A stretch of 64,000 nt of DNA from Williamsia sp. 1138 (GCF_002095435.2 NZ_MJEJ02000041.1:1-64000); one strand, 5' to 3'; shown: positions 25,612 through 35,230, numbered from the stretch's first letter. Program-made: numbers and translations. The notes: a model not told the origin generated them from the letters alone.

Positions 25612-26069
25612 CCATCGCGACCGATTGGCTGCTCAGCGATTCTCTCGCACCAATGGTGACGGGTGACCCGCTCGAACCGCTGTACGTCGGCGCCGCCCGG
25701 GGAGCGCTGGTGCTCCCGTTCTGCGCGGTGTGCTCTCTTGCACTGGACCTCGAGCAGCACGTCTGCGATGGCTGCGGGTCTCACCGGATCGATTGGCTCG
25801 AAACAGCTCCGACCGGAGTTGTTCATTCGTCGACCCTGATGCACCGCCTCGAACCGGGACTGGTCACCGCGTCCGGTCCGTACCCGATCGTCGACATCGA
25901 ACTCGCCGGCGGCCACCGGTTGATCATGACCACGGTCGAGTCGGTGACCCGGGCGCCGCGGATCGGCGATGTCGTCGACATCGGTTTCAGAAATCTCGCC
26001 GGAGTAGCGATCCCGGCCGTACAGCCCATCAATTCCCCTGATACGGAGGCCATCAATGACAACCACTGA
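25608..26069 (+). CDS. DUF35 OB-fold protein, partner of the Ltp2-like aldolase
   Basis: A 153-residue protein with a zinc ribbon (CAVCS, then VCDGCG) and an OB fold. It is coupled to the Ltp2-like gene by an ATGA overlap, and its end overlaps the dioxygenase alpha gene by 14 bases. In characterised Ltp2-ChsH2 complexes the DUF35 domain is required for aldolase activity and joins the complex to the hydratase. Confidence 0.82.
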   Translation: MTIATDWLLSDSLAPMVTGDPLEPLYVGAARGALVLPFCAVCSLALDLEQHVCDGCGSHRIDWLETAPTGVVHSSTLMHRLEPGLVTASGPYPIVDIELAGGHRLIMTTVESVTRAPRIGDVVDIGFRNLAGVAIPAVQPINSPDTEAINDNH

Positions 26070-27354
26070 GTCGAACCCCGGCACCGCCAATGACTTCGAC
26101 GTGTCGAAGATCGTGCAGGAAGACCGCGTGCATGGTTCGGTTTACACGTCACCGGAGATCTTCCAGCGCGAGATGGACACCATCTTCCGCACCGGTTGGG
26201 TCTACGTCGCGCATGACAGCGAGGTTGCCGAACCCGGCGACTACCTGACCCGTCGGATCGGCAGCGAACCGGTCGTCGTGTCCCATGGCAAGGACGGTGA
26301 GATCAGGGTTCTGCTCAACCGGTGCTCGCACCGCGCGAACAAGCTGTGCAACGCCGAGAAGGGCAATGCCAGCTCGTTCCGGTGCCCGTACCACGGGTGG
26401 ACGTTCAGCAACACCGGTTCGCTGACCGCTGTTCCGATGAAGGAGGGCTACGGCGAGGCTTTCCGCGCTGTGAGGTCCGAGCTCGGGATGGCCGAGGCGC
26501 CTCGGGTCGACAGCTACGGCGGCTTCATCTTCGCTTCTCTGGCCGCCGAAGGCCCTTCGCTCACCGAACATCTCGGTGGCTCGATCGCGGCCTTCGACCG
26601 CCTGCTGAACCTGTCGCCGACCGGGACCATCGATCTGCGTGCCAACTGGATGAAGCACCTGCATCACGCCAACTGGAAAATGGTGGTGGAGAACAACGTC
26701 GACGGCTATCACGCGCTGTTCACCCATGCGTCGGTCTACGACGCGATCCGCCCGGCGAAGGTATCGCACATCCCGTCGAAGACCGACGTGGTGGTTCGGG
26801 ACCTCGGCGACGGTCACTCCGAGATCGACTACTCTGCCGAATATCGAAAGCTGGACGAGGAGTTCATCTGGTATGGCCGGATGCCCCGCACTAAACTGCC
26901 CAAATATGTTGCGGCGCTGGAGAAGAAATACGGCGAAGAAAAGGCCCACGATTCGATGGTCGTCGGTCCGCCGCACACACTGATCTGGCCCAATCTGTTC
27001 CTGGCTGAGATGAACGTGATGTTCGTCGAACCCATCGGTCCCGACGAGACGATCGCGTACACCACGGCGGCCCTGATCCCGGGACAAGATGATCTGAACG
27101 TGCGCACCCTGCGCCGCTCCGAGGGCGCCATGGGACCGGCCGGATTCCTCATCGCCGACGACGGTGAGATCGGCATGCGTAACCAGGCAGGTCTGGCAGC
27201 CCGTGATCCGGAATGGCTGCGGCTGTCCCGTGGACTTGAGACCGACATCACCGACGAGACCGGAATCGTGAACAGCGACAAAAGCGCCGAGACACCCCAG
27301 CGAGGCTTCTATCGCCAGTGGGCCGGCGTCGTGGGACGGGAGATCAGCAAATGA
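26056..27354 (+). CDS. Aromatic ring-hydroxylating dioxygenase alpha subunit
   Basis: A 432-residue terminal oxygenase large subunit. The Rieske cluster ligands are in NRCSHRANKLC near residue 89 and RCPYHGWTF near residue 110; the mononuclear iron site is NVDGYHALFTH near residue 219. The layout resembles benzoate/toluate 1,2-dioxygenases. With the beta subunit it would form a cis-dihydrodiol from an aromatic substrate. No dedicated reductase or ferredoxin is adjacent; the reductase at 55332-56417 is the only candidate in the window. Confidence 0.9.
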   Translation: MTTTESNPGTANDFDVSKIVQEDRVHGSVYTSPEIFQREMDTIFRTGWVYVAHDSEVAEPGDYLTRRIGSEPVVVSHGKDGEIRVLLNRCSHRANKLCNAEKGNASSFRCPYHGWTFSNTGSLTAVPMKEGYGEAFRAVRSELGMAEAPRVDSYGGFIFASLAAEGPSLTEHLGGSIAAFDRLLNLSPTGTIDLRANWMKHLHHANWKMVVENNVDGYHALFTHASVYDAIRPAKVSHIPSKTDVVVRDLGDGHSEIDYSAEYRKLDEEFIWYGRMPRTKLPKYVAALEKKYGEEKAHDSMVVGPPHTLIWPNLFLAEMNVMFVEPIGPDETIAYTTAALIPGQDDLNVRTLRRSEGAMGPAGFLIADDGEIGMRNQAGLAARDPEWLRLSRGLETDITDETGIVNSDKSAETPQRGFYRQWAGVVGREISK

Positions 27355-27866
27355 GCACCATCGATGATACCGACGTCTTCTCGTCGGCTCTGCAGCCGCT
27401 GCCGGCGCCGTCGCCGGAGGTGGCAGGCTTCTTGTATCTCGAGGCCCGGCTGGCCGACGAGGCGCGGTATTCCGAGTGGGAGTTGCTGTGGGACGACGAC
27501 GCGCTGTATTGGGTGCCCATGCATCCCGACGACGATCCCGCGACCAACCTGTCGTACATCTATGACAATCGTCGGCGCATCAAAAGTCGTGTCGCACAGC
27601 TCAACACCGGGAACCGGCATTCGCAGACCCCACCGTCGGTGATGCGACGCCAGTTGACCAACATGGAGGTTCTCGACTCCACCGACGACACCGTGACGGT
27701 CGGCTCGAACTTCGCCCTCTTCGAATACCGGCACACCCAACGGGTCTGGGCCGGCCGTGTGATCCACAAGGTCCGCCGCCATGCCGGCGGATTCAAGCTG
27801 GTGAGCAAAACCGTCCACATGATCAGCGCCGGTGGACCGGTCGACACCCTCGCTTTCCTGATCTGA
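27351..27866 (+). CDS. Aromatic ring-hydroxylating dioxygenase beta subunit
   Basis: A 171-residue small subunit with a SnoaL/NTF2-like fold (WELLWDDDALYWVPMH, RRIKSRVAQL, SNFALFEYRHT). It overlaps the alpha gene by ATGA. Beta subunits of this family are structural and may affect substrate choice. A hairpin lies 16 bases after its stop. Confidence 0.88.
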   Translation: MSTIDDTDVFSSALQPLPAPSPEVAGFLYLEARLADEARYSEWELLWDDDALYWVPMHPDDDPATNLSYIYDNRRRIKSRVAQLNTGNRHSQTPPSVMRRQLTNMEVLDSTDDTVTVGSNFALFEYRHTQRVWAGRVIHKVRRHAGGFKLVSKTVHMISAGGPVDTLAFLI

Positions 27867-27881
27867 ACCACCATCCCATCC

Positions 27882-27902
27882 CGCGAAGGCCACCCCTTCG
27901 CG
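27882..27902. terminator. Hairpin between the dioxygenase and ligase genes
   Basis: CGCGAAGG-CCACC-CCTTCGCG forms an eight-pair stem with a five-base loop, without a following T-run. It may partly terminate transcription or stabilise the dioxygenase mRNA end within the cluster. Confidence 0.45.
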
Positions 27903-27923
27903 CCGAAGTACCTGTGAGGCAAC

Positions 27924-29492
27924 GTGCTTGTAGGCGACATCTCCACGAACAACGCTCGTCGATACCCGGACAAACCCGCCGTCGTCGAGTCCGGGCGGAC
28001 GCACACCTGGGGTGACGTCGACGAGCGCGCCCGCCGCCTGGCCAATCACATGCATGCCACGGGACTGCGCAAGGGCGACCGGGTCATCGTGATCGCCCGC
28101 AACTGCATCGAATGGCCGGAGATCACCTTCGCCTTCGCCAAGGCGGGACTCGTGACCGTCCCGGTGAATATTCGGCTGGCGCCAGACGAGCTGGCCCATG
28201 TCCGTGACGACTCGGGGGCGGTGGCCGCGGTGGTCCATACCGATCAGGTCGAGCGGTTCGGTTCAGAGCTGGGCGATCTGAAGGCACTTCTCGAAATCGG
28301 CGGCAGCACGATGGGAGCTGACTACGAGACAGCGCTGCGGGCCGCCGACGACAGCGATCCGACGCCGGAATCGCTGCGGCCGGACGACATCCAGTTCATC
28401 TTGTACACGAGCGGCACCACGGGCCGTTCCAAGGGCGTGATCAACACCCACCGCGGCATGCTCGCCCAGGCCGTCGACACCAGTCTGGTCACCGAGGCCA
28501 ACCGCAGCGACGTGTTCCTCGCGACCACTCCGTTCTTCACCGCGGGCGGAATGGTTCGGACGCTGTCGTGGACGTACCTCGGCCAGACCATGGTGATCCA
28601 CAAGCGATTCGATCCGCAGGCGGTCATCGACGAGATCGAGCGGAGCGGAGTCACCTTCACGACATTCATCCCCACCATGCTGCAGCGCACCCTGCGGATC
28701 CTCGAAGAAGGCCCGGCGCGGGACATGTCGAGTCTGCGCCGGATCAGCTACGGCTCGGCACCCGTCCCTCCGGGCCTGGCCAAGAAGGCCATGGATCTGC
28801 TCGGATGCGACCTGCAGCAGCGCTACGGACTCACCGAATGTGGCGGTCAGGCAACCATCCTGACGCCGCAGGATCATCGCGACATGGTCGACGGCAAGAC
28901 GAGCATCCTGACCTCGTGCGGTCAGGAGACCCCCATGTGCTCGATCAGGATCGTCGATGCCGACGGCAATGACCTGCCCACCGGTGAGGTCGGCGAGATC
29001 GTCATCGTCAGCGAAGCCAACGCCGTCGGGTACTGGAAACGTCCGGATCAGACCAAGCAGTCGTTCCGCCCGAGCGGCCTGTGGTCCGGTGACCTCGGAT
29101 TCTTGGACGCCGAGCGCTACCTTCACATCACCGGTCGCAAGACGGACATGATCATCTCCGGTGGCTTCAATGTGTATCCGGCCGAGATCGAACGCGTCAT
29201 CGGACATCATCCCGCAATAGAGATGGTCGCCGTCGTCGGTATCCCGGACCCGGAATGGGGCGAGACACCCATCGCGGTCGTCGTCCCCAAGGGTGACGTC
29301 GACGAAGACGCGGTCACGGCCGAACTCACCGCGCTGTGCCGCGCCGAATTGGCCGGCTACAAGCAACCTCGACGCTTCGAGTTCCGGACGGAACTCCCGC
29401 TCGGTCCGGCCGGCAAGATCCTCAAGCGTGTGATCGCCGATTCGCTGGTCCCGGCACCGGAGAAAGTTGCGGCCTCCCAGGTGTCGTCGTGA
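27924..29492 (+). CDS. Acyl-CoA synthetase (AMP-forming ligase)
   Basis: A 522-residue ANL ligase: phosphate loop LYTSGTTGRSKG near residue 160, YGLTECGG, WSGDLGFLD and the C-terminal lysine in GPAGKILKR. It adenylates a carboxylic acid and transfers it to CoA. GTG 27924 follows TGAGG. Its stop overlaps the GTG of the next ligase-hydratase gene, so two ligases are made in tandem. Confidence 0.9.
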   Translation: MLVGDISTNNARRYPDKPAVVESGRTHTWGDVDERARRLANHMHATGLRKGDRVIVIARNCIEWPEITFAFAKAGLVTVPVNIRLAPDELAHVRDDSGAVAAVVHTDQVERFGSELGDLKALLEIGGSTMGADYETALRAADDSDPTPESLRPDDIQFILYTSGTTGRSKGVINTHRGMLAQAVDTSLVTEANRSDVFLATTPFFTAGGMVRTLSWTYLGQTMVIHKRFDPQAVIDEIERSGVTFTTFIPTMLQRTLRILEEGPARDMSSLRRISYGSAPVPPGLAKKAMDLLGCDLQQRYGLTECGGQATILTPQDHRDMVDGKTSILTSCGQETPMCSIRIVDADGNDLPTGEVGEIVIVSEANAVGYWKRPDQTKQSFRPSGLWSGDLGFLDAERYLHITGRKTDMIISGGFNVYPAEIERVIGHHPAIEMVAVVGIPDPEWGETPIAVVVPKGDVDEDAVTAELTALCRAELAGYKQPRRFEFRTELPLGPAGKILKRVIADSLVPAPEKVAASQVSS

Positions 29493-31861
29493 CCTCCACA
29501 CAGAACAAACCGGTGGTCGCGATCGCAAAGGCGACGAACTACTGGGATCTCCTGAGCGAGCGGGTGGAACTGAGCCCGTCGCGGGAGTTCGCCGTCGACG
29601 AACACGGACGCCGCTTCACGTTCGCCGCCCTGTCCGATCTGGCAGAGACCACGGCAGCAGCCCTTCACGGCCACGGCGTCCGCGCCGGCGACGTGGTGTC
29701 GTGGCAGCTCCCGAGCAGTGTGGAATCCATGGCGCTGTCGCTGGCCTTGTCGCGCCTGGGCGCGGTGCAGAATCCGATCATCCCGATGCTGCGGGAGAGT
29801 GAGGTCGCGTTCATCACCGGGCAGGTCGGCGCCTCGCTGCTGATCGTGCCCACCGAGTTCCGGGGTTTTGATCACGGTGCCATGGCGACTGCGGTCGCCG
29901 AGCGGACCGACGGCCTGCGGACGCTGATCGTCGACGACACGTGGATGTCCGGGGATACCTCGACGTTGCCGACCCGCGCGCAACGCGACGACAACGCGGT
30001 GAGCTGGATCTTCTATACCTCCGGAACCACGGCGGCGCCCAAGGGCGTCAAGCACGGCGACGCCGGATTGATCTCTGCTGCAAAAACCTTTGTCACCAAT
30101 GTGCAGGTCACTCCCGATGAGCGCTGCGCCGCCTACGTACCGATCACACACGTCGGAGGCATCGCCCACGTCCTGAGCAGTCTGTTGGTCGGGCACACCC
30201 TGATCACAGCTGCCGCCTTTGTTCCCGAGGACAATGCGAAACAGCTGATCTCCGAGGGCGCCACCCTGATCGGTTCGGGCCTGCCGTTCACCACCGAATA
30301 CCTGCGCATCTCACGTGAGCGCGGTGTCGCGCCGCTGTTCCCGCAGGCGCGCGCCACGCTCGGCGGCGGGTCGGGTCGACCGGCCGAATTGAGCCGGGCG
30401 ACATCACAACATCTCGGGGGAGTAGGCATCATCTCCGGATACGGGATGACCGAATGCCCGTACTTGACCTGGGGCAGTCCGGACGACACCGACGACGAAC
30501 ATGCAATTTTCGAAGGTACACCCGGTCCGCAGGGCCGAGTGCGAATCGTGGGTGCTGATGGCACCGAACTGCCGGTCGGTGAGATCGGGGAGATCCGGGT
30601 TCACGGCCCACAACTGTTTCACGGTTATGTGGACTCGGCCCAGGACGAGGGTGCGCTCGACGAGCAGGGATTCTTCCGCACGGGCGATCTCGGTTTCCTG
30701 AACGCTGCCGGCCGACTCTCGGTGACCGGACGGATCAAGGACATCATCGTGCGCAAGATGGAGAACATCTCGGCGCGTGAGGTCGAGGAAGCGCTGATCA
30801 ACGATCCGTCCATTGCCGATCTCACCGTGATCGGCATGCCCGACAACGCATCAGGAGAGCGAGTGTGCGCTGTGGTGGTGCCGGACGACCCGGCCGCACC
30901 ACCGAACCTCCATTCGATCCGCACGTACCTCGCGACCACGACCCTGAACAAACGCAAGTACCCGGAACAGGTTGAAGTAGTCGACCGGATTCCCCGCAAC
31001 TCTCTCGGGAAGATCACCAAGTCGCAGGTGCGCAGCGATCTCCTCGACCCCGCAGCAAAGGTCTCGGTGTCCACGATGACGTCCGAATCGCAGTACACAA
31101 CAGTGGAGTTCGAGGTCGCCGACCACATCGCCACCATCACGCTGAATCGGCCTGATCGCCTGAATTGTTTCAACGAGACGATGGCCAATGAAATGGCGGA
31201 GATCTGGGGACGGGTCCGCGATGACGACGGCATCCGCGTCGCTGTGCTGCAGGCCAACGGCGACCGCGCCTTCTGCACGGGTGTGGACGTCAGCGAAGGC
31301 GCTTGGTGGACACACATCAACCGGTTCAACCAGGAAGACCCCGGCGTGCTGCTGGGACCGAAACAACACCGGGTCTGGAAACCGGTCGTCTGCGCCCTGC
31401 ACGGGATGGTGGCAGGTGGCGCGATGTATTTCGTCAACGAGTCCGACATCGTCATCTGCAGTGACGACACCACCTTCTTCGACCCGCATGCCAACGCCGG
31501 CATCGTCTCCGCGCTCGAACCGATGGGCATGCTGGCCCGTGGAATACCACTGGGCGAGGTTCTGCGGTGGGCGCTGATCGGTAGTGACGAGAGGATGACC
31601 GCTGACAGTGCTCTGCGGACCGGCATCGTCACCGAGATCACGTCCCGACCCGAACTGCGTGATCGTGCGCAACAACTTGCAGCCGAGATCGCAGGACGGC
31701 GACCGGAGGCCATCCAGGGCACGGTGCGTGCGATTTGGGAATCGCTGGATATGACACCGTCCACTGCGCTGCGAACCGGTCTGTCGTACACGCAGATCGG
31801 GAATGTGGGATCGGGTCGGAGCGATTCCCGGAAGAACAAGCGAATCCCACGTTTTCGCTGA
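29489..31861 (+). CDS. Acyl-CoA synthetase fused to an enoyl-CoA hydratase
   Basis: A 790-residue two-domain protein in one uninterrupted frame. Residues 1 to about 520 are an ANL ligase (FYTSGTTAAPKG, YGMTECP, TGDLGFL, lysine in NSLGKITKS). Residues about 530 to 790 are a crotonase (TLNRPDRLNCFN, RAFCTGVDV, HGMVAGGAMYF). An internal ATG at the domain border lacks a good ribosome site, so a true fusion is favoured over two overlapping genes. The crotonase active-site loop (FDPHANAGIVSA) is divergent. One protein would activate an unsaturated acid and then hydrate or isomerise its CoA ester. GTG 29489 overlaps the previous stop. Confidence 0.82.
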   Translation: MTSTQNKPVVAIAKATNYWDLLSERVELSPSREFAVDEHGRRFTFAALSDLAETTAAALHGHGVRAGDVVSWQLPSSVESMALSLALSRLGAVQNPIIPMLRESEVAFITGQVGASLLIVPTEFRGFDHGAMATAVAERTDGLRTLIVDDTWMSGDTSTLPTRAQRDDNAVSWIFYTSGTTAAPKGVKHGDAGLISAAKTFVTNVQVTPDERCAAYVPITHVGGIAHVLSSLLVGHTLITAAAFVPEDNAKQLISEGATLIGSGLPFTTEYLRISRERGVAPLFPQARATLGGGSGRPAELSRATSQHLGGVGIISGYGMTECPYLTWGSPDDTDDEHAIFEGTPGPQGRVRIVGADGTELPVGEIGEIRVHGPQLFHGYVDSAQDEGALDEQGFFRTGDLGFLNAAGRLSVTGRIKDIIVRKMENISAREVEEALINDPSIADLTVIGMPDNASGERVCAVVVPDDPAAPPNLHSIRTYLATTTLNKRKYPEQVEVVDRIPRNSLGKITKSQVRSDLLDPAAKVSVSTMTSESQYTTVEFEVADHIATITLNRPDRLNCFNETMANEMAEIWGRVRDDDGIRVAVLQANGDRAFCTGVDVSEGAWWTHINRFNQEDPGVLLGPKQHRVWKPVVCALHGMVAGGAMYFVNESDIVICSDDTTFFDPHANAGIVSALEPMGMLARGIPLGEVLRWALIGSDERMTADSALRTGIVTEITSRPELRDRAQQLAAEIAGRRPEAIQGTVRAIWESLDMTPSTALRTGLSYTQIGNVGSGRSDSRKNKRIPRFR

Positions 31862-31891
31862 CCCGCCCGCCAGGTTTTCTAAGGAGTTCAC

Positions 31892-33385
31892 GTGAGCACA
31901 CATATCCTCACCGACCAGATCGCCAGCTATCCACTGCTCATCGGAGGCGACGAGGTGGCGGCGGAATCAGGCAAGACATACGAGAGTGTCGATCCGTTCA
32001 CCGGTGAGCCATGGGTGCAGGTTCCCGACGCCGGTGCCGCAGATATCGACAGGGCTGTCCGTGCCGCTCGGGCGGCGCTATCGGGTCCGTGGGGTGAACT
32101 GACTGCTTCCGCTCGCGGAAAACTGATCTGGCGCCTGGCCGAGTTGATCGCACGCGACGCCGATGAACTGGCTGAACTCGAGGTGCGCGACGGCGGCAAG
32201 CTGTTGCGCGAGATGTCCGGGCAGATGCGCGGACTGCCCGAGTACTTCTATTACTACGCGGGTATGGCCGACAAGCTCGAAGGCAGTGTCATCCCCACCG
32301 ACAAGCCCAATTTTCTCGTCTACACCACCCACGAGCCGGTCGGTGTGGTCGGCGCGATCACCCCGTGGAACTCCCCATTGCTGTTGCTGTCCTGGAAATT
32401 GGCCGCCGGCCTCGCCGCGGGCTGCACGTTCGTGATCAAGCCGAGCGACCACACCCCGGCGTCCACCCTGGCATTCGGGAAGCTCTTCGCCGAAGCCGGC
32501 TTCCCACCGGGCGTGGTCAACGTGGTCACCGGCTGGGGCCCGGAGACCGGCGCCGCGCTGGCCTCGCATCCCGACGTCGACAAGATCGCGTTCACGGGCT
32601 CGACCGGAACCGGAATCCGGGTCGGTCAGGCCGCGGTGGCGAACATGACCCGGTTCACCCTCGAACTCGGCGGGAAGTCGGCGCAGGTGGTCTTCGGAGA
32701 TGCCGACCTCGATGCCGCGGCCAACGGAGTCATCTCCGGGATCTTCGCCGCCACCGGACAAACCTGTCTGGCGGGCTCCCGGCTGCTCGTCCACGAGAGT
32801 GTGGCCGACGAACTGATCAAGAAGGTCGTCGCCCGTGCGTCGACGATCGTCCTCGGCGATCCCAAAGACCCACGTACCGAGATGGGGCCAGTGTCCAACG
32901 AGCCGCAGTACCAGAAAGTGCTGTCGCACTTCGACTCCGCGCGCGAGCAGGGCGCAACCATCGCCTACGGCGGTGAGCCCGCCGACGAACTGGGCGGGTA
33001 CTTCGTCAAACCGACCGTACTGACCGGAGTCACCGCGGACATGCGCGCGGTGTCCGAGGAGATCTTCGGACCGGTGCTCACGGTCTCGACGTTCGCCGAC
33101 GAGGACGAGGCGATCACGGCCGCGAACTCCACCGAGTTCGGGCTGGCCGGTTCGGTGTGGACCAAGGATGTGCACCGCGCCCACCGGGTCGCCGCGAAGC
33201 TGCGGGCGGGCACGGTCTGGATCAATTCCTACCGGACCGTCGCACCACACGTCCCCTTCGGTGGAGTGGGTGCCAGCGGTATCGGCCGCGAGAACGGCAT
33301 CGACGCCGTCAAGGATTTCACCGAAACCAAATCCGTCTGGGTCGAACTCAGCGGTGCCACGCGCGACCCCTTCACGCTCGGCTGA
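31892..33385 (+). CDS. NAD(P)-dependent aldehyde dehydrogenase
   Basis: A 497-residue aldehyde dehydrogenase: ITPWNSPL, cofactor motif FTGSTGTG, general-base Glu in LELGGKS near residue 258 and nucleophilic Cys in GQTCLAG near residue 292. It oxidises an aldehyde to the acid, which the two ligases upstream could then activate. GTG 31892 follows AAGGAG. Confidence 0.92.
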   Translation: MSTHILTDQIASYPLLIGGDEVAAESGKTYESVDPFTGEPWVQVPDAGAADIDRAVRAARAALSGPWGELTASARGKLIWRLAELIARDADELAELEVRDGGKLLREMSGQMRGLPEYFYYYAGMADKLEGSVIPTDKPNFLVYTTHEPVGVVGAITPWNSPLLLLSWKLAAGLAAGCTFVIKPSDHTPASTLAFGKLFAEAGFPPGVVNVVTGWGPETGAALASHPDVDKIAFTGSTGTGIRVGQAAVANMTRFTLELGGKSAQVVFGDADLDAAANGVISGIFAATGQTCLAGSRLLVHESVADELIKKVVARASTIVLGDPKDPRTEMGPVSNEPQYQKVLSHFDSAREQGATIAYGGEPADELGGYFVKPTVLTGVTADMRAVSEEIFGPVLTVSTFADEDEAITAANSTEFGLAGSVWTKDVHRAHRVAAKLRAGTVWINSYRTVAPHVPFGGVGASGIGRENGIDAVKDFTETKSVWVELSGATRDPFTLG

Positions 33386-33416
33386 GGCCGCGCACCCCGA
33401 ACGAAAGGTTCACACC

Positions 33417-34616
33417 ATGTCAGCCATCGAAGCCGTCATCGTCGCCGGAGCGCGCACACCGGTCGGCACCTCCTTCAAGGGAACCCTGCGCGACACGACG
33501 GCGATGGAACTCGCCGAAGTCGTTGTCGCAGAAGTCCAGAAGCGCTCGGGCCTCGAGCCTTCGCAGATCGATGACATCATCCTCGCCGAGTCGAACTACG
33601 GCGGCGGCGATGTCGCGCGGCACGCGGCGGTGGTGACCGGGATGACCCAGGTCCCCGGCCAGGCCATCAACCGGCATTGTGCGGGCAGCCTGACCGCGGT
33701 CGGAAACGCGGCAGCACAGATCATTTCCGGTGCCGAGCGGGCAATCATCGCCGGCGGCACGCAATCGATCTCCACCAGTCCACTGCAGTCCTTCCGGACG
33801 CCCGGCACCGTCGACGAGTTCACCAACAAGTGGATGCCGCCGACCCATCCGGACAGCCCTGAGGCCCCGAACATGGACATGTCGATCACGGTCGGGTGGA
33901 ACACCGCCACCGAACTCGACCTGACCCGCGAAGAAATGGACGCCTGGGCACTTCGTTCACATCATCGAGCCATCGCCGCCATCGACTCGGGGGCCTTTGT
34001 CGAGGAGATCATCCCGGTCTCTGCACGCCGGCAAGACGGCACGTTCGTCGAGTTCACCACGGACGAGCACCCCCGTCGCGACACCACCGCAGATCGGCTG
34101 GCAGGTCTGAAGACCCTGCACCCCGAGATCGAGGGATTCTCGATCACGGCCGGTAACTCCAGCGGCATCAATGACGCCGCCGCCGCCGTCATGGTGGTCG
34201 GCTCCGATCTTGCCGCGTCCGAAGAGCTCGAGGTCTTGGCCACCGTGAAGGCCTGGGCAGCAACCGGTATCAATCCGGCCCACACCGGCCTTGCCGTGCT
34301 GGACGTCATCCCCAAGGTCCTCGACCGCGCCGGCATCGGGGTGTCCGATGTGGCGCTCTGGGAAATCAATGAGGCATTTGCCGCGGTGCCGGTCGCAGCG
34401 TGCAAGAAGCTCGGCATCAGCGAGGACATCGTCAACGTACTCGGAAGCGGATGCTCCATCGGTCATCCGGTGGCGGCGTCGGGTGCGCGCATGATTCTCT
34501 CCCTGATCAACGAATTACGCCGTCGCGGAGGCGGATACGGCGTCGCGGCGATGTGCGCCGGCGGGGGACAAGCCGGAGCCGTTGTCATCGACGTCCCCGC
34601 ACCCGTCAACAGCTGA
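33417..34616 (+). CDS. Thiolase (acetyl-CoA acyltransferase)
   Basis: A 399-residue thiolase with complete catalytic residues: Cys in NRHCAGS near residue 88, His in NEAFAAV, and the late GCSIGHPVAASG and CAGGGQAG motifs. Unlike the Ltp2-like proteins of the window it should perform Claisen cleavage of 3-ketoacyl-CoA. It lies between the aldehyde dehydrogenase and a flavin reductase in the same direction. ATG 33417 follows GAAAGG. Confidence 0.92.
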   Translation: MSAIEAVIVAGARTPVGTSFKGTLRDTTAMELAEVVVAEVQKRSGLEPSQIDDIILAESNYGGGDVARHAAVVTGMTQVPGQAINRHCAGSLTAVGNAAAQIISGAERAIIAGGTQSISTSPLQSFRTPGTVDEFTNKWMPPTHPDSPEAPNMDMSITVGWNTATELDLTREEMDAWALRSHHRAIAAIDSGAFVEEIIPVSARRQDGTFVEFTTDEHPRRDTTADRLAGLKTLHPEIEGFSITAGNSSGINDAAAAVMVVGSDLAASEELEVLATVKAWAATGINPAHTGLAVLDVIPKVLDRAGIGVSDVALWEINEAFAAVPVAACKKLGISEDIVNVLGSGCSIGHPVAASGARMILSLINELRRRGGGYGVAAMCAGGGQAGAVVIDVPAPVNS

Positions 34617-34645
34617 ACCCAACTCAACAATCCTAAGGAATTGAC

Positions 34646-35230
34646 ATGACGGTAGATATCAACGCAGCAAACAAAACGCTGGCCGGCCTGCGCCCGTTCC
34701 CGGTCGCCATCACGACAGTCGACGGCGGGTTCGCCAACGGCCTGATGTCCTTGTCAGCCGGGTCGGCGAGCATCATCCCCGAAGCTCCGAGGGCGATGTG
34801 TGGGCTGACCAAATACAACATGACCCATGACATGGTCCTGAACTCGGGTGTATTCGTCATGCACATGCTCAGTGCCGGTGACGACGAGGTCGATGCGTCG
34901 ATGGAAATCCTGATGACACTGGGCGGCAGCTCGGGCCGCGATGGTGACAAGATCGGGAAGCTGCGAACCAAGACCGGCGAGACGGGAGCGCCGATCCTGC
35001 TCGACGCGCACAGCTACGTAGAGTGCCGCGTGGTCGGATCCCTCGACGTCCAGGAGAGCACCATCTTCGTCGGTGACGTTGTCGCCTCCGAGGTGTTCAG
35101 CCAGGCTCAACGCATCAAGATCGGTGAGGCCTGGGGCAAACTGCCCGAGGACTGGATCAAGCAATACGACGCCAACCACGTTCCACAGTTGCAGAGCGCC
35201 AAGGACCACCGCTTCGGTCAGAAGGTCTGA
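34646..35230 (+). CDS. Flavin reductase-like FMN-binding protein
   Basis: A 194-residue split-barrel flavin reductase-like protein (FPVAITTVDGG, LTKYNMTHDMVLNSGVF, SYVECRVVGS, STIFVGDVVASE). Such proteins reduce FMN for two-component monooxygenases or act as flavin-dependent oxidoreductases. The luciferase-like gene 1.2 kb downstream is a possible partner. The start follows CCTAAGGAA. Confidence 0.82.
   Translation: MTVDINAANKTLAGLRPFPVAITTVDGGFANGLMSLSAGSASIIPEAPRAMCGLTKYNMTHDMVLNSGVFVMHMLSAGDDEVDASMEILMTLGGSSGRDGDKIGKLRTKTGETGAPILLDAHSYVECRVVGSLDVQESTIFVGDVVASEVFSQAQRIKIGEAWGKLPEDWIKQYDANHVPQLQSAKDHRFGQKV

Noticed and set aside
26056-27866. Naming the dioxygenase benA/benB or cumate dioxygenase genes
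   Set aside because: The family is clear, but no substrate-specific residues or dedicated reductase genes support a specific name.
29336-29488. A further 51 codons at the front of the ligase-hydratase fusion
   Set aside because: They overlap the previous ligase out of frame, and GTG 29489 shows the usual GTGA coupling.
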